The notes below the pieces were generated by a model that did no database searches, was not told where the DNA came from, and was given only the letters and a program-made list of their open reading frames with translations. 56,092 nucleotides of DNA from Endomicrobium sp. (lineage in GTDB: Bacteria > Elusimicrobiota > Endomicrobiia > Endomicrobiales > Endomicrobiaceae). Every line of letters begins with the position of its first letter. Position 1 is the first letter of the stretch. The stretch is from positions 1-56,092 of the forward strand of contig JAISLA010000012.1 of assembly GCA_031260705.1 (NCBI GenBank), in the 5' to 3' direction. Positions 45,852 to 55,668 of the stretch are shown piece after piece. The position numbers and the translations under genes were made by a program.

Positions 45852-46849
45852 TACCATCAAATTTTATGTTATGGTTAAAAAGCATAATTTTGTTTGCGTT
45901 AATATTTTGTGTCGGATTTTTGTTTAAAAAATATTTCATGAAACTTATTCAAAATGTTTTTGCGAAAGCCGGGTTTGTTTTACTTGGAGAAGCATTTGCA
46001 ATATCAAGTAGCTACATTTCTTTTTGGTTCTTTCTTATAGCTTTGTACGTGGCTTTTTTAATAGTGCCTGTAAATAATATGAGCGCGGTTATTCATAAAT
46101 TGTTTTATGGAGTATTTGCTTTTTCCATAGTTGTTTTTGTAGCGTCAGTAATTTCCAAAGTTTTTCGTAAATCTATTCCTGAAAAAATCGGAGTAAATAT
46201 AATAAAATTTAGCGTAATATTTGTCGGTTTGATATTAATATTAAATCAGGCTGGCATTAAATTGACGCCTATTTTAACTGCATTAGGTATAGGTTCGTTG
46301 GCGGTAGCTCTTGCGCTTCAGGATACTCTCGCCAATTTTTTTGCAGGGATAAATATTCTTTTAAGCAAACAAATTTCAAGAGGTGATTATATTAAGCTTG
46401 ATTCGGGGCAGGAAGGGACGATAATTGAGGTTAATTGGAGAATAACTCTTATGAAGACAATTTCTAATACGGTTATTTCAGTGCCAAATAGTAAATTGTC
46501 ATCTGCAATAGTGACAAGTTTTCAGTTCCGCAAAGCTGAAGTTAGTGCTTCGGTAAACTGCGGAGTGGCGTATGGCAGCGATTTGGAATGCGTAGAAAAA
46601 ATTGCGATACTTGCAGCTCAGGAAATAATATATAAATGTGAAGACTCTGTAAAAACTTATACTCCAATAGTGCATTTTATAGGTTTTGAGGATTCCTCGA
46701 TAAATTTTACTTTAATTTTCAGAGTAAAAGATGTCTATGTAAGAAATTTTATTCAGAGTGAAGTGTTAAAAAATCTGTATAAAAAATTAAATGAAGAAAA
46801 AATAGAAATTCCATTCCCTCAAAGGGTTGTTACGCTTAACAAGCATTGA
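45848..46849 (+). CDS. mscS: MscS-family mechanosensitive channel
   Basis: 333 aa. There are about four membrane segments, then the pore helix and beta domain: AGIKLTPILTALGIGSLAVALALQDTLANF is the glycine/alanine-rich TM3 and its continuation, and GDYIKLDSGQEGTIIEVNWRI the beta domain. Length and layout match the YnaI/small MscS type. It releases solutes on hypo-osmotic shock. It overlaps the DksA-like gene by ATGA. Confidence 0.9.
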   Translation: MIPSNFMLWLKSIILFALIFCVGFLFKKYFMKLIQNVFAKAGFVLLGEAFAISSSYISFWFFLIALYVAFLIVPVNNMSAVIHKLFYGVFAFSIVVFVASVISKVFRKSIPEKIGVNIIKFSVIFVGLILILNQAGIKLTPILTALGIGSLAVALALQDTLANFFAGINILLSKQISRGDYIKLDSGQEGTIIEVNWRITLMKTISNTVISVPNSKLSSAIVTSFQFRKAEVSASVNCGVAYGSDLECVEKIAILAAQEIIYKCEDSVKTYTPIVHFIGFEDSSINFTLIFRVKDVYVRNFIQSEVLKNLYKKLNEEKIEIPFPQRVVTLNKH

Positions 46850-46865
46850 TACAAATTGATATAAT
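46836..46865 (+). promoter_or_regulatory. panD promoter
   Basis: TTAACA (46836-46841), 18 bases, and a perfect TATAAT (46860-46865). It overlaps the mscS stop region and gives a leader of about 25 bases with GGAGG before ATG 46897. Confidence 0.65.
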
Positions 46866-46896
46866 AACAGTCGGACTTGTACGGAGGTATATATAA

Positions 46897-47238
46897 ATGA
46901 AGTTTGTTTTAAATTCAAAAATATTTAGAGCTACGGTAACGCAGGCTAATGTGAAATATGAGGGCAGCATAACAATAGACACGGATCTTTGTGATAAAGC
47001 GGGTTTTTGGATAGGGGAGAAAGTTCTTGTTGTTTCAAATACAACGGGGGCACGTTTGGAAACTTATGTAATTCCGGGCGGTGCCGGCTCCGGAATAATT
47101 TGTATGAATGGAGCGGCGGCTCATCTTATAAAGGCGGGCGAAGAAATAATAATAATGGGGTTTAAGCTTTCAGATAAACCTATTAACCCGAAAATTGTTT
47201 TTGTTGACAAAAACAATAAAGTTGTAAAAATAAAATAG
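46897..47238 (+). CDS. panD: aspartate 1-decarboxylase
   Basis: 113 aa pyruvoyl enzyme making beta-alanine for pantothenate and CoA. The self-cleavage site is YEGSITID, with cleavage before Ser24, which becomes the pyruvoyl group. The later GAAAHLIKAGEEIIIMGF is also typical. No panB or panC adjoins it. The start ATG 46897 has GGAGG nine bases upstream. tRNA-Pro follows after 27 bases and may share the transcript. Confidence 0.95.
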   Translation: MKFVLNSKIFRATVTQANVKYEGSITIDTDLCDKAGFWIGEKVLVVSNTTGARLETYVIPGGAGSGIICMNGAAAHLIKAGEEIIIMGFKLSDKPINPKIVFVDKNNKVVKIK

Positions 47239-47265
47239 CTTGATTAACCAGTGCTTAAAATCATT

Positions 47266-47339
47266 CGGGGCGTGGCTCAGTTGGCTAGAGCGCTCGGTTC
47301 GGGACCGTGAGGTCGCTGGTTCAAGTCCAGTCGCCCCGA
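47266..47339 (+). tRNA. tRNA-Pro (anticodon CGG)
   Basis: 74 nt. Acceptor CGGGGCG/CGCCCCG, D arm GCTC...GAGC, anticodon loop TTCGGGA, T loop TTCAAGT. Discriminator A; no CCA. The anticodon stem CTCGG/CCGTG has one U-U mismatch at its second pair. The rest pairs well. Confidence 0.9.
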
Positions 47340-47459
47340 TATTTTAAAAGTGCATATAAAATATATTGCCGATTTTAATTGAAGTTTTTTATAGTTAAAT
47401 ATCTGTTTAAGAATGCCGCCGTAAATTACCTGTCTTGTTTGTCCTAAATTTATAATTGT

Positions 47460-47533
47460 GCCCTGATAGCTCAATTGGATAGAGCAGATCCGTCCTAAGG
47501 ATAAGGTTGGAGGTTCAACTCCTCTTCAGGGCG
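47460..47533 (+). tRNA. tRNA-Arg (anticodon CCT)
   Basis: 74 nt. Acceptor GCCCTGA/TCAGGGC, anticodon loop GTCCTAA, T arm GGAGG-TTCAACT-CCTCT. Discriminator G; no CCA. The outer pair of the anticodon stem (G-A) is mismatched. An AT-rich accessory stretch starts right after it. Confidence 0.9.
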
Positions 47534-47647
47534 AACTGGAATATTTTTAAAATATTGGCATTATAGTAATTTTAATAGCTTTTATCGACGTTAAATAATA
47601 TCAGATAAAAATCATCAAGTTTTATAAATTCTTATTAAATTTGCTCA

Positions 47648-48697
47648 TTGCTTGCTTACAGATTACTTTTCATTAATTGTATGGACGAATTGATTATGGG
47701 GATAATAACCGTATTAGTTTTCAGCTCAATTCCTGCTTTGTTTAAAACACTTACTTTATATTTATTAGAAAATAAAGTTTTATTTGATTTCAGAAGAATT
47801 ATTTTAACAAAATTCTTAAATTCTAGATACAACTACAATAGTAATCTAAATAAAGGTCCGTATTTATCCCAGAGAGTTAAATGATACAGGACTTATAAAT
47901 AATTTGTTTATAGGTCCGATAGCAAAGAGTATCAGTTTAATATTCTTTTTGGCGTGTTTATTGCCGATTTTTTTACAATTTAATTTTCTAATTATTTTGT
48001 TACTTATTTTAAGTGCTGTTTTTACCATCTTTGTTTTTTCTTTTTTTAATGGAAAGAATCGATATTTTACATCTAAATATCAAGAAAAGGTTGCTTTATA
48101 TTCTTCAAAGTTATCAAATGTAATAGATTCGGTTAAAGAAATAAAATTATTTGATTTATATAAAAAAGAAACGGACTAGATTGATTCTAAAGCTAAAGAT
48201 TTAGTTTTGGTAAATGTAAAGAGAATTTTTTGAGGATTTACATCCGGACAATTTGGTGTGTCGTTACAACATATTATTATTGGAATTTTGCTCGGGTTTT
48301 TGGGATATCAAGTTCAGCAGAAAGTAATTACTTTAGGACAAGCAATTTTTATTTATAGTATATCGGATAATCTTTTTTATGTTATTAATGATTTTTGGAG
48401 TCTTTATTTTTCTACTAAGAATTCCAATGTGCCTTGGAAAAGAATTAAAAGAATATTGCTTAGAAAATGTGAAAATAATGATGTTAAAAAAATTAACAGT
48501 ATAGTTTTTCAAAATGTTTCAGTAGAAAAAAATAGCAGAATTATATTAAAATCTGAATTTAAAAATTAAATTCGAATGATAAAACTGTTTTAATTGGGAA
48601 TGCCGGAGTTGATAAGACGACAATTTTAAATTTAATAGTACTTTTTGATAATATATCTGCCGGCAACATTCTAATAAATGATAAAGACTTATTATGA
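47648..48697 (+). pseudogene. ABC exporter (fused membrane and ATPase domains), decayed
   Basis: Pieces in successive frames read MDELIMGIITVLVFSSIPAL, then LSQRVNDTGLINNLFIGPIA, IDSVKEIKLFDLYKKETD, LQHIIIGILLGFLGYQVQQK and finally KTVLIGNAGVDKTTILNL. The last corresponds to a Walker A loop with Asp where Gly is usual. This is the order of a type I ABC exporter: six helices, then the nucleotide-binding domain. Frameshifts near 47880 and 48580 and stops near 48177 and 48232 break it, and the signature and Walker B parts are missing. The cargo is unknown; peptide export is one option. Confidence 0.65.
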
Positions 48698-49265
48698 TAT
48701 ATGCGTCTCTTATTGTGATAAAATTCTTGTACGAGATGAGTTTTTCATTTTGATATCTCGGCAATAAACCAAAAGTTAAATAAAGAAATAGAGGAATAAC
48801 CGCTTACAAAACAATGATATTTTATTATAGTCTCGCGGAACTATTTTTAAGATTGCTATTTTTCAAAAAGAAGATACATGTAAAACAACTCCTTCAGGTT
48901 TCCTAACCTGTATAAGATCAAACCCCGAATTGAATATATATATATGTTAATTATATTACTGCCTATTTAAGACATAAAGAAAATAGTATAGTGCAAGGTA
49001 AGAATAGCGTCAAAAACCAAGTGATAAAAAACCAAAAATGCAATTAAAACTCTCTGATATTTACAATATAGAAATCCCAATAATTTCAAGCAAAATTCAA
49101 AAAGATATAGACATTGTTGCTAGAAGCAAGCAGTTATTTAAAAAAGAGCATTCAAAAAACAAAAAAGGTAGAAAGTATCATACCTGAAATTTGAATTAAT
49201 ACAGTACAATTAACAAAAAATAGTATAACTATCAAAGGATAATATTTCGCCAATAGGAGCATATC
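48698..49265. other. AT-rich stretch, mostly without genes
   Basis: Very AT-rich sequence with stops in all frames, containing only the 49-codon specificity-like fragment (separate entry). A hairpin-like patch with CAGGTTTCCTAACCTG lies near 48895-48910 (CAGGTT/AACCTG, 6-bp arms). Confidence 0.4.
49038..49187 (+). pseudogene. fragment resembling the C-terminus of a Type I specificity subunit (HsdS-like)
   Basis: 49 codons: MQLKLSDIYNIEIPIISSKI, then DIVARSKQLFKKEHSKNKKG. A 'LSDI...IPI....IQ' phrase followed by a long charged helix is how target-recognition domains of HsdS and Type IIG enzymes end. The rest of such a gene is absent. The identification is tentative, but a DNA methyltransferase lies directly downstream. 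Confidence 0.3.
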
Positions 49266-50096
49266 TTGCTACTCTCAAAAAATGTAGATGAAACTTCAAG
49301 ACCAACGTTGTATAGAGGATTAAGATATTGGGGCAAAAAACCTCATAATATTTGGAGAGAATTTATACTACAGTATACACGACAAAATGATATTGTTTAT
49401 GACCCCTTTGCAGGGAGTGGTTTGACATTTTTTGAAGCAATAAAAACCTATAGAAAACCAGTAGTTGCAGACATAAATCCATTGACATTATTTCTCATCA
49501 ACATCTATTCAAAAAACTTTAATTCAAATAATATCATATTGTATGTGCGTGGAATTTTAAAAAAAGCTAAAAATACCGACATATATAAAAAGAATTTTAT
49601 AGGCAAATGCTCTCATTGCGGAGAATTAACTGATATCTATAATTACAGAGTAAAAAATAATATTCGTTATGCCCGTTCTTATAAATGTTCTCTTTGCAAA
49701 AAGACAATCACTGACAATATTAAAACAGTTCCGTATGACACAACTCTCAATTTGTGGAAGCCAAAGTTTAATATAAGACAGTTATCATCTATTGCACCTG
49801 CCTTTATTAACAAAATTGGTGGGAATGATATCTCTAACCTTTGGACTCAAAGAAATGTGGAATTGCTATCTCTTATCTTTAACGAGATAAGCAACAATTA
49901 CAACTCTGAAAGAGATGCTTTAATGTTTGCCTTTTTGCAAACATTACATTTAACAACTAAGATGTGTGCATTAAGAAGTAAGGAAACCAACCGTCCATTA
50001 TCTACAAGTTGGGGAAGACCAGCGTTTTTAGGTTTAAAATCGTATATGGAGCAAAATCCGGTTATTCAATTTGAAAAATCTATAATGAATATATAA
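49266..50096 (+). pseudogene. zinc-ribbon DNA methyltransferase, C-terminally truncated
   Basis: 276 aa with LYRGLRYWGKKPHNIWREFI, the SAM motif YDPFAGSGLTFFEAI near 43-57, an acidic VVADINPLTL, and a zinc ribbon CSHCGEL...CSLCKK near 117-143. This arrangement is that of adenine-specific methylases related to COG1743. The catalytic DPPY motif, expected further on, is missing: the frame ends at 50096, and the next 300 bases are stop-rich. The start (TTG 49266) has no good ribosome site. It is probably inactive, perhaps a remnant of a defence module with the HsdS-like fragment. Confidence 0.55.
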
Positions 50097-50438
50097 ATTC
50101 AAATACCGACCAAATAATATCACTATTGTCATCAACGACAATTGATTCTGAAGTCGCCAGAGTTTAAGCGTAATATACGGCAATAATGTATTGTTGGACG
50201 GATATGCTTGATATTATATGTTTAATTTAAACTGTTATGATCCTTTTGTAAAAGCAAATAAATAACAAGCAGTAGAACAGACACCAAATTAGATATATTT
50301 AGTAAATAATATTTCGCCGAGTAATATTAGCTTTAGGAAAAATATAAAGTTTAAGGTATCAAAAATTGTTAGGTTAATTGATATGATAAGGAATGTGTTA
50401 GTTAACCCTGCATTTTGGAAAAATATATAGAGGATACA
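50097..50438. other. AT-rich stretch before ftsW
   Basis: About 340 bases, probably eroded 3' sequence of the methyltransferase followed by the ftsW upstream region. A short frame (NSNTDQIISLLSSTTIDSE) directly continues the methyltransferase in another frame before stops appear. GAGG precedes the ftsW ATG. Confidence 0.45.
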
Positions 50439-51548
50439 ATGTTTAAGATTGATTTTGGAAAATATGATTTTACTCTTATAGCGGCAATATGTATATGCAT
50501 TGTTTTCGGAGCATTTATGGTATTTTCGTCAAGCGTTGTTATGGCTGACGTAAAATGGACAAGTCCTTACAAGTTTTTTTTGAGGCAGATTCTGTGGGTT
50601 ACATTTGGATTTGTGGCAATGTTTGTGACAAGTTTTTTAATTAATTATAAATTTTACAAAAGATACGCAAAATGGATTTATTTGTTTGCGCTGGTTTTGG
50701 TTACTGCGGTTTTATTTGTGGGAGTTCTGCGGTTGGGAGCAAAAAGATGGTTACAGGTAGGTCCATTTACTTTGCAGCCTTCAGAATTAGCCAAGATTGC
50801 AGTAGTTATAGCTATAGCTGACTTTATATCGAGAAAAAAAAAGTTAGTTGAGAAGTGGAAAGGTTTAATAGCGCCGGGATTTATTATTTTACTTATGCTT
50901 TTTCCAATTCTCATAGAACCTGATTTAGGCACGTCTATTTTAGTAGTCGTAGTATGTTTTGCAATGCTGTTTTGTGCGGGAATGAAAATGAATGCTGTAT
51001 TTGCCGGCGGTTTAGCGGTAATTCTTTTGACGGCTGAAGAAATTATGAGAAAGCCTTACAGACTTACAAGGGTTAAAGATTATCTTGCTTCTTTTGTAAA
51101 TATTGATGTATCTTCTTATCAGGTAAAACAGTCTTTAAATGCTCTGGGTTCAGGCGGTTTTTTTGGTAAGGGTCTCGGTAAAAGTGAGATGAAGCTTATG
51201 TATCTTCCTGAAGCGCATACTGATTTTATTTTTCCGATTATAGGGGAAGAACTCGGGTTTCTTGGAGCAGTCTCGGTTATTGCATTTTTTATGTATCTAT
51301 TCTTCAAAGGTATAAAAATGAGTAAGAATATGCCTGATGTTTTTTCGCAGTATCTGTGTTTAGGAATAACGTTCCTGATAGTTTTTCAGGCTATTATAAA
51401 CATTTCTGTTGCTACGGGTGTGTTTCCGGCAAAAGGACTGCCGCTTCCGTTTATATCTTTTGGAGGAACGTCGCTCATTATAACTATGGCAACTTCAGGA
51501 ATATTGATAAATTTATCACAATACAAGAAAAAACAGAGCAGAACGTGA
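50439..51548 (+). CDS. ftsW: peptidoglycan glycosyltransferase FtsW (SEDS family)
   Basis: 369 aa with about ten membrane helices. SEDS hallmarks include GAKRWLQVGPFTLQPSELAK near 112-131, FPILIEPDLGTS, and the late LGFLGAVSVI and LPLPFISFGGTSLI segments. It polymerises glycan strands with a class B PBP at the septum. The start is ATG 50439, with GAGG six bases upstream; an upstream TTG at 50415 is less likely. murG follows, so this is a piece of the division and cell wall cluster, whose usual upstream murD is replaced by accessory remnants. Confidence 0.92.
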   Translation: MFKIDFGKYDFTLIAAICICIVFGAFMVFSSSVVMADVKWTSPYKFFLRQILWVTFGFVAMFVTSFLINYKFYKRYAKWIYLFALVLVTAVLFVGVLRLGAKRWLQVGPFTLQPSELAKIAVVIAIADFISRKKKLVEKWKGLIAPGFIILLMLFPILIEPDLGTSILVVVVCFAMLFCAGMKMNAVFAGGLAVILLTAEEIMRKPYRLTRVKDYLASFVNIDVSSYQVKQSLNALGSGGFFGKGLGKSEMKLMYLPEAHTDFIFPIIGEELGFLGAVSVIAFFMYLFFKGIKMSKNMPDVFSQYLCLGITFLIVFQAIINISVATGVFPAKGLPLPFISFGGTSLIITMATSGILINLSQYKKKQSRT

Positions 51549-51616
51549 AATGACAACATTCCCTCTAAATTTAATTCAGAAGCTGTCTTTGAGTAGTTAA
51601 AAACTGTGGAGTGGAA

Positions 51617-52690
51617 ATGGGAAATAGAAATATAATTATTGCTTCAAGCGGAACGGGGGGGCATATCTATCCCGGCATAGCTTTAGCAGAAGAATTTAAG
51701 AATAAAGGATATAACCCCGTTTTTTTTATAAGCAATAATGTCGCTTCCATAAAGATTTTAAAAAACAGCGGCTTTGAATATATTGAATTTAATGTTTCGG
51801 GAATGCCGGGAAAAATTTCATTTTTGTTTATAACGTTTTTAGTTAAAATGAAGTTTAGTTTTTTTAAGGCGTTAAGAAAGATTGTAAAGCTGAATCCTTT
51901 AGCGGTAATAGGTACGGGGGGATATATTGCAGTTCCTGTTCTTTTTGCAGCAAAAATACTGCATAAAAAAACTTTTATACACGAGCAAAACGCTGTTCCG
52001 GGCAAGGCAAATATACTTTTAAATAAAATAACCGATAAGACTTTTATAAGTTTTCAATCTTCAGAAAAATATTTTAAAAAAAAAAATACTATTCTCTCAG
52101 ACTATCCCGTCAGGAAGAATATTTTGTCAGCATCAAAGGAAAAAATATTGCGTGAATTTAAATTTGAAAACGGAATATTTACGGTTTTAGTTTTTGGAGG
52201 AAGTCTCGGTGCGATTAAACTTAATGAAGTCGCCTGCGAGACTTTTTTAAAATTGTCTTTTAAAAATAGAATTCGGGTTTTACATATTACAGGCTCTGGA
52301 AATTATATTAAAATTCAAGAAAAAGTCAGAGATAATCCGGATTACAGAGTTTTTGAGTATATGCATGATATTGGTGCTGCCTACGCTGCAAGCGATGTTG
52401 TAATATGTCGTTCAGGTGCTGGTAGCGTGTTTGAGCTTAAAGCTTTGGATAAACCTGCGATTTTAGTGCCGTATCCTTATGCTACTGATAATCATCAGTA
52501 TTGGAATGCAAAGGAAATAGAAAAAGATGGTAAAATCATAATAATTGAAGAAAGAAATCTTACGAAAGAAAACTTAAGCAATGTCATATATATGCTTAAG
52601 AAAAATATAAAAAGCAATACGGCTGAAAATATAATCAAATTTCCGCGTAAATTAATATTTGAGGAAATAATAAAATGCATGAAATCTTGA
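51617..52690 (+). CDS. murG: UDP-GlcNAc:lipid I GlcNAc transferase
   Basis: 357 aa GT28 glycosyltransferase making lipid II at the inner membrane face. The N-terminal glycine loop SSGTGGHIYPG, the GTGGYIAVPV loop near 97, HEQNAVPGKAN and the C-terminal SGAGSVFELKALDKPAILVPYP are all present. The start is ATG 51617; GTG 51611 is an alternative. The gene contains an 11-A tract at 52076-52086, encoding KKKN, yet keeps its frame. It overlaps surE by 16 bases. Confidence 0.94.
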   Translation: MGNRNIIIASSGTGGHIYPGIALAEEFKNKGYNPVFFISNNVASIKILKNSGFEYIEFNVSGMPGKISFLFITFLVKMKFSFFKALRKIVKLNPLAVIGTGGYIAVPVLFAAKILHKKTFIHEQNAVPGKANILLNKITDKTFISFQSSEKYFKKKNTILSDYPVRKNILSASKEKILREFKFENGIFTVLVFGGSLGAIKLNEVACETFLKLSFKNRIRVLHITGSGNYIKIQEKVRDNPDYRVFEYMHDIGAAYAASDVVICRSGAGSVFELKALDKPAILVPYPYATDNHQYWNAKEIEKDGKIIIIEERNLTKENLSNVIYMLKKNIKSNTAENIIKFPRKLIFEEIIKCMKS

Positions 52691-53409
52691 TTTCAAACGA
52701 TGATGGCGTAAAAGCTCCCGGACTTCGCCCTCTGATGAAAGAACTTTCCAAGATAGGAAAAGTGTATGTGGTTGTTCCAAAGACTCAAATGTCAGGCACG
52801 GGGCACGGTATAACGCTTGCAAAATATAAAAAAGTCGAAAAAATAGAAAAAGATTTTTATGTGATAAAAGGTGGTACTCCTGCAGATTGCGTGAAATACG
52901 GGTTGTATCATTTTTTAAAAAATAGAACGGATTTAGTGGTGTCCGGTATAAATACGTGTCCTAATCTTGGACAAGATGTTATTTATTCAGGAACTGTTGG
53001 TGCTGCAAGAGAGGGTGCGTTAAAAGGAGTTCCGTCTCTCGCCGTTTCTGCGGCAGAAATGTGCGCTACGGAATATGAACATTCGGCGATTGCAACAAGA
53101 GAGATTGCCGAAAAGATATTGAAAAGAAAAAAATTTTTCAAGAATATTTGTTTAAATATAAATATTCCCCCCAATTATAAAGGTATAAAAGTTGCTCCTT
53201 TGGGACTACGCATTTATGACGAGAGTGTCGAAATTGTCGTTGATGAAAAGGGAAATCTTTCTTACAGACTGTCGGGAAAATATATATCAGGCGGGAAAAA
53301 TAAGGGGACGGACATAGATATTGTTGATAAAGGCTATATTTCTGTTACTCCGCTGCGAATTGATCAGACAGACTTTACTTTTATAAAAAAATTAAATTAT
53401 AAGCTATAA
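52675..53409 (+). CDS. surE: 5'-nucleotidase SurE
   Basis: 244 aa metal-dependent survival-protein phosphatase acting on nucleoside monophosphates. The metal site is NDDG at 8-11, then SGTGHGITL near 42, a VSGINTCPNLGQDVIYSGTV segment near 90, and PSLAVS. ATG 52675 overlaps the end of murG by 16 bases, so translation is probably coupled. The role within a wall cluster is not obvious. The length is normal. Confidence 0.93.
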   Translation: MHEILISNDDGVKAPGLRPLMKELSKIGKVYVVVPKTQMSGTGHGITLAKYKKVEKIEKDFYVIKGGTPADCVKYGLYHFLKNRTDLVVSGINTCPNLGQDVIYSGTVGAAREGALKGVPSLAVSAAEMCATEYEHSAIATREIAEKILKRKKFFKNICLNINIPPNYKGIKVAPLGLRIYDESVEIVVDEKGNLSYRLSGKYISGGKNKGTDIDIVDKGYISVTPLRIDQTDFTFIKKLNYKL

Positions 53410-53593
53410 GCTTATTATTCCTTCTAAAAAATAACAATGAATGAGATATTGATGAATATATAAACTTGTTTGGATACTATTACTATATTGATGCTAAACT
53501 GATGAAATGGAAAATTAACTGTATTCTCTTCCTCTGCCGCATGGAAAAAGAAATGGGAAAGAAGTTTGCTCGGAGTGGTTACAAAGAACAATT

Positions 53594-55612
53594 ATGAAAA
53601 ATGAATTTAAACTGATTTCAAAATTCAAACCGTCCGGTGACCAGCCGCAGGCTATCGATAAGCTGTATCATAATTATTTAAATAATAAAAACTCGCAGAT
53701 TTTGCTTGGCGTTACAGGTTCGGGAAAAACATTTGTTATGGCAAGCGTTATTGAGAAACTTCAGAAACCTACCCTTATAATATCGCCAAACAAAATTTTA
53801 GCAGCACAGACTTATGCTGAATTTAAGGCTTTTTTTCCAAATAATGCCGTAGAATATTTTATATCTTATTACGACTATTATCAGCCGGAAGCCTATATTC
53901 CCTCAAGCGACACGTACATAGAAAAAGATGCGTCAATAAATGACCACATAGACAGATTGCGTTTAAAAGCGACTACTTCTCTTCTTGAGAGAAAAGATGT
54001 TATTGTAGTTGCTTCTGTTTCGTGTATATATAATCTGGGATCTCCTAAAGATTATCAAAATATGTGCGTTGAAATAATTGCTGGAAAAGAAAAGACAATA
54101 AGCCTGCTTTTAACAGAACTTATTGCAAGCCGTTATGAGAGAAATGAAGTTGAATTTATAAGGGGGAAATTCAGGGTAAAAGGCGATACGATTGAAATTT
54201 TTCCCGCTTACCTTGAAACTGCCGTAAAAATTGAGTTTTGCGGCGATACGGTTGAAAGGATAAAGGAATTTAATCCGGTAACTGGTGAAGTAATTAGTAA
54301 AAAAGATAAAGCTTATATTTATCCTGCAAAACTTTTTGTCACTGATAAGTATAAAATTGATAAGGCTTTAAAAACCATACAGATAGAATTGAATGCGCGG
54401 CTTGAAGTATTGAAATCTCAAAATAAATTTCTTGAAGCACAGCGTCTTGAACAGAGAACAAAATACGATATGGAAATGTTAAAAGAAACCGGATCGTGCA
54501 ACGGAGTTGAAAATTATTCAAGACATCTTTCAGGCAGCCTGTCGGGAGCTAAACCGACTACTCTTATAGATTATTTCGTGCAGGAAAATGATGATTTTTT
54601 AATAATAGCTGACGAATCGCATATTTCTCTTCCGCAGATAAGAGGAATGTATGAAGGCGACAGGAGCAGAAAACAAACTCTTGTAGATTTCGGTTTTAGA
54701 CTGCCTTCTGCTTTAGATAACAGACCTTTGAAATTTCAGGAATTTGAGAAAGTTATAAGAAAATTTATGATGGTTTCGGCAACTCCGGGAACATACGAGC
54801 TTAATAGAAGCAAAAAATATATAGTGGACTTGATTATTCGTCCTACTGGACTTGTAGATCCAGAAGTTGTCATCCGTCCTATAAGTGGACAGATGCAGGA
54901 TTTAATGCAGGAAATACAAAAAAATGTTGAGAAAAAACAGAGAACTTTAGTTACTACGCTTACAAAAAAGATGTCTGAGGATTTGGCGGCTTATTTGAAA
55001 GAAAAAGGATTTAAAGTCGAATATCTGCATTCTGAAATAGATACTTTAACAAGAATAGAAATACTTAAAAATCTGCGTCTTGGCAAATTTGACGTTTTAG
55101 TGGGAATAAATCTTTTGAGAGAAGGGTTAGATTTGCCTGAAGTATCTTTGGTAGCTGTTTTGGATGCTGACAAAGAGGGTTTTTTGCGTTCTGAATCTAC
55201 GCTTATCCAGATTTGCGGAAGAGCCGCGAGAAATATTGACGGACGAGTCATTTTCTATGCGGATACTATGACCGGTTCAATGCAGAGAGCTTTAAGAGAA
55301 ATGAACCGCAGGCGCGATAAACAGCTTGAATATAATAAAAAAAACAATATTAAACCAAAATCAATAATCAAAGCCGTTCATGAACTTGACGAGTTTAGAA
55401 ATTTGTCAAGAGAAGAATCTATGAATCATATTGTTGCCGAAGAACAGCTTGATTATAATATCACTCCTAAAAATATTGGCGGCATAATAAAAAAAATTGA
55501 ATTACAGATGAGAGAAGCTGCTGACAATCTTGATTTTGAATCAGCGGCAGTTTTAAGAGACAGAATGCTTGAACTAAAAAATATGAAATCCTGCAAACCT
55601 TCTAAACGTTAA
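53594..55612 (+). CDS. uvrB: excinuclease ABC subunit B
   Basis: 672 aa. UvrB is the damage-verifying helicase of nucleotide excision repair. Walker A is GVTGSGKTF at 39-47. The beta-hairpin region YYDYYQPEAYIP comes near 93, then ADESH (motif II) near 338, and helicase motifs V and VI with LREGLDLPEV and QICGRAARN. The C-terminal UvrC-binding helical hairpin (AADNLDFESAAVLRDRM) ends it. The gene is intact, so excision repair is retained. It stands alone after a 184-base gap without clear signals. Confidence 0.96.
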   Translation: MKNEFKLISKFKPSGDQPQAIDKLYHNYLNNKNSQILLGVTGSGKTFVMASVIEKLQKPTLIISPNKILAAQTYAEFKAFFPNNAVEYFISYYDYYQPEAYIPSSDTYIEKDASINDHIDRLRLKATTSLLERKDVIVVASVSCIYNLGSPKDYQNMCVEIIAGKEKTISLLLTELIASRYERNEVEFIRGKFRVKGDTIEIFPAYLETAVKIEFCGDTVERIKEFNPVTGEVISKKDKAYIYPAKLFVTDKYKIDKALKTIQIELNARLEVLKSQNKFLEAQRLEQRTKYDMEMLKETGSCNGVENYSRHLSGSLSGAKPTTLIDYFVQENDDFLIIADESHISLPQIRGMYEGDRSRKQTLVDFGFRLPSALDNRPLKFQEFEKVIRKFMMVSATPGTYELNRSKKYIVDLIIRPTGLVDPEVVIRPISGQMQDLMQEIQKNVEKKQRTLVTTLTKKMSEDLAAYLKEKGFKVEYLHSEIDTLTRIEILKNLRLGKFDVLVGINLLREGLDLPEVSLVAVLDADKEGFLRSESTLIQICGRAARNIDGRVIFYADTMTGSMQRALREMNRRRDKQLEYNKKNNIKPKSIIKAVHELDEFRNLSREESMNHIVAEEQLDYNITPKNIGGIIKKIELQMREAADNLDFESAAVLRDRMLELKNMKSCKPSKR

Positions 55613-55668
55613 TTGATAAAAAATAAATTATTCTTAAAATTTTTGACTTTTTGCGAAAAAAAAGTTTA

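Noticed and set aside
47451-47456. TATAAT directly before tRNA-Arg as its promoter
   Set aside because: It would start transcription inside the mature tRNA (5' end at 47460) and has no -35 box.
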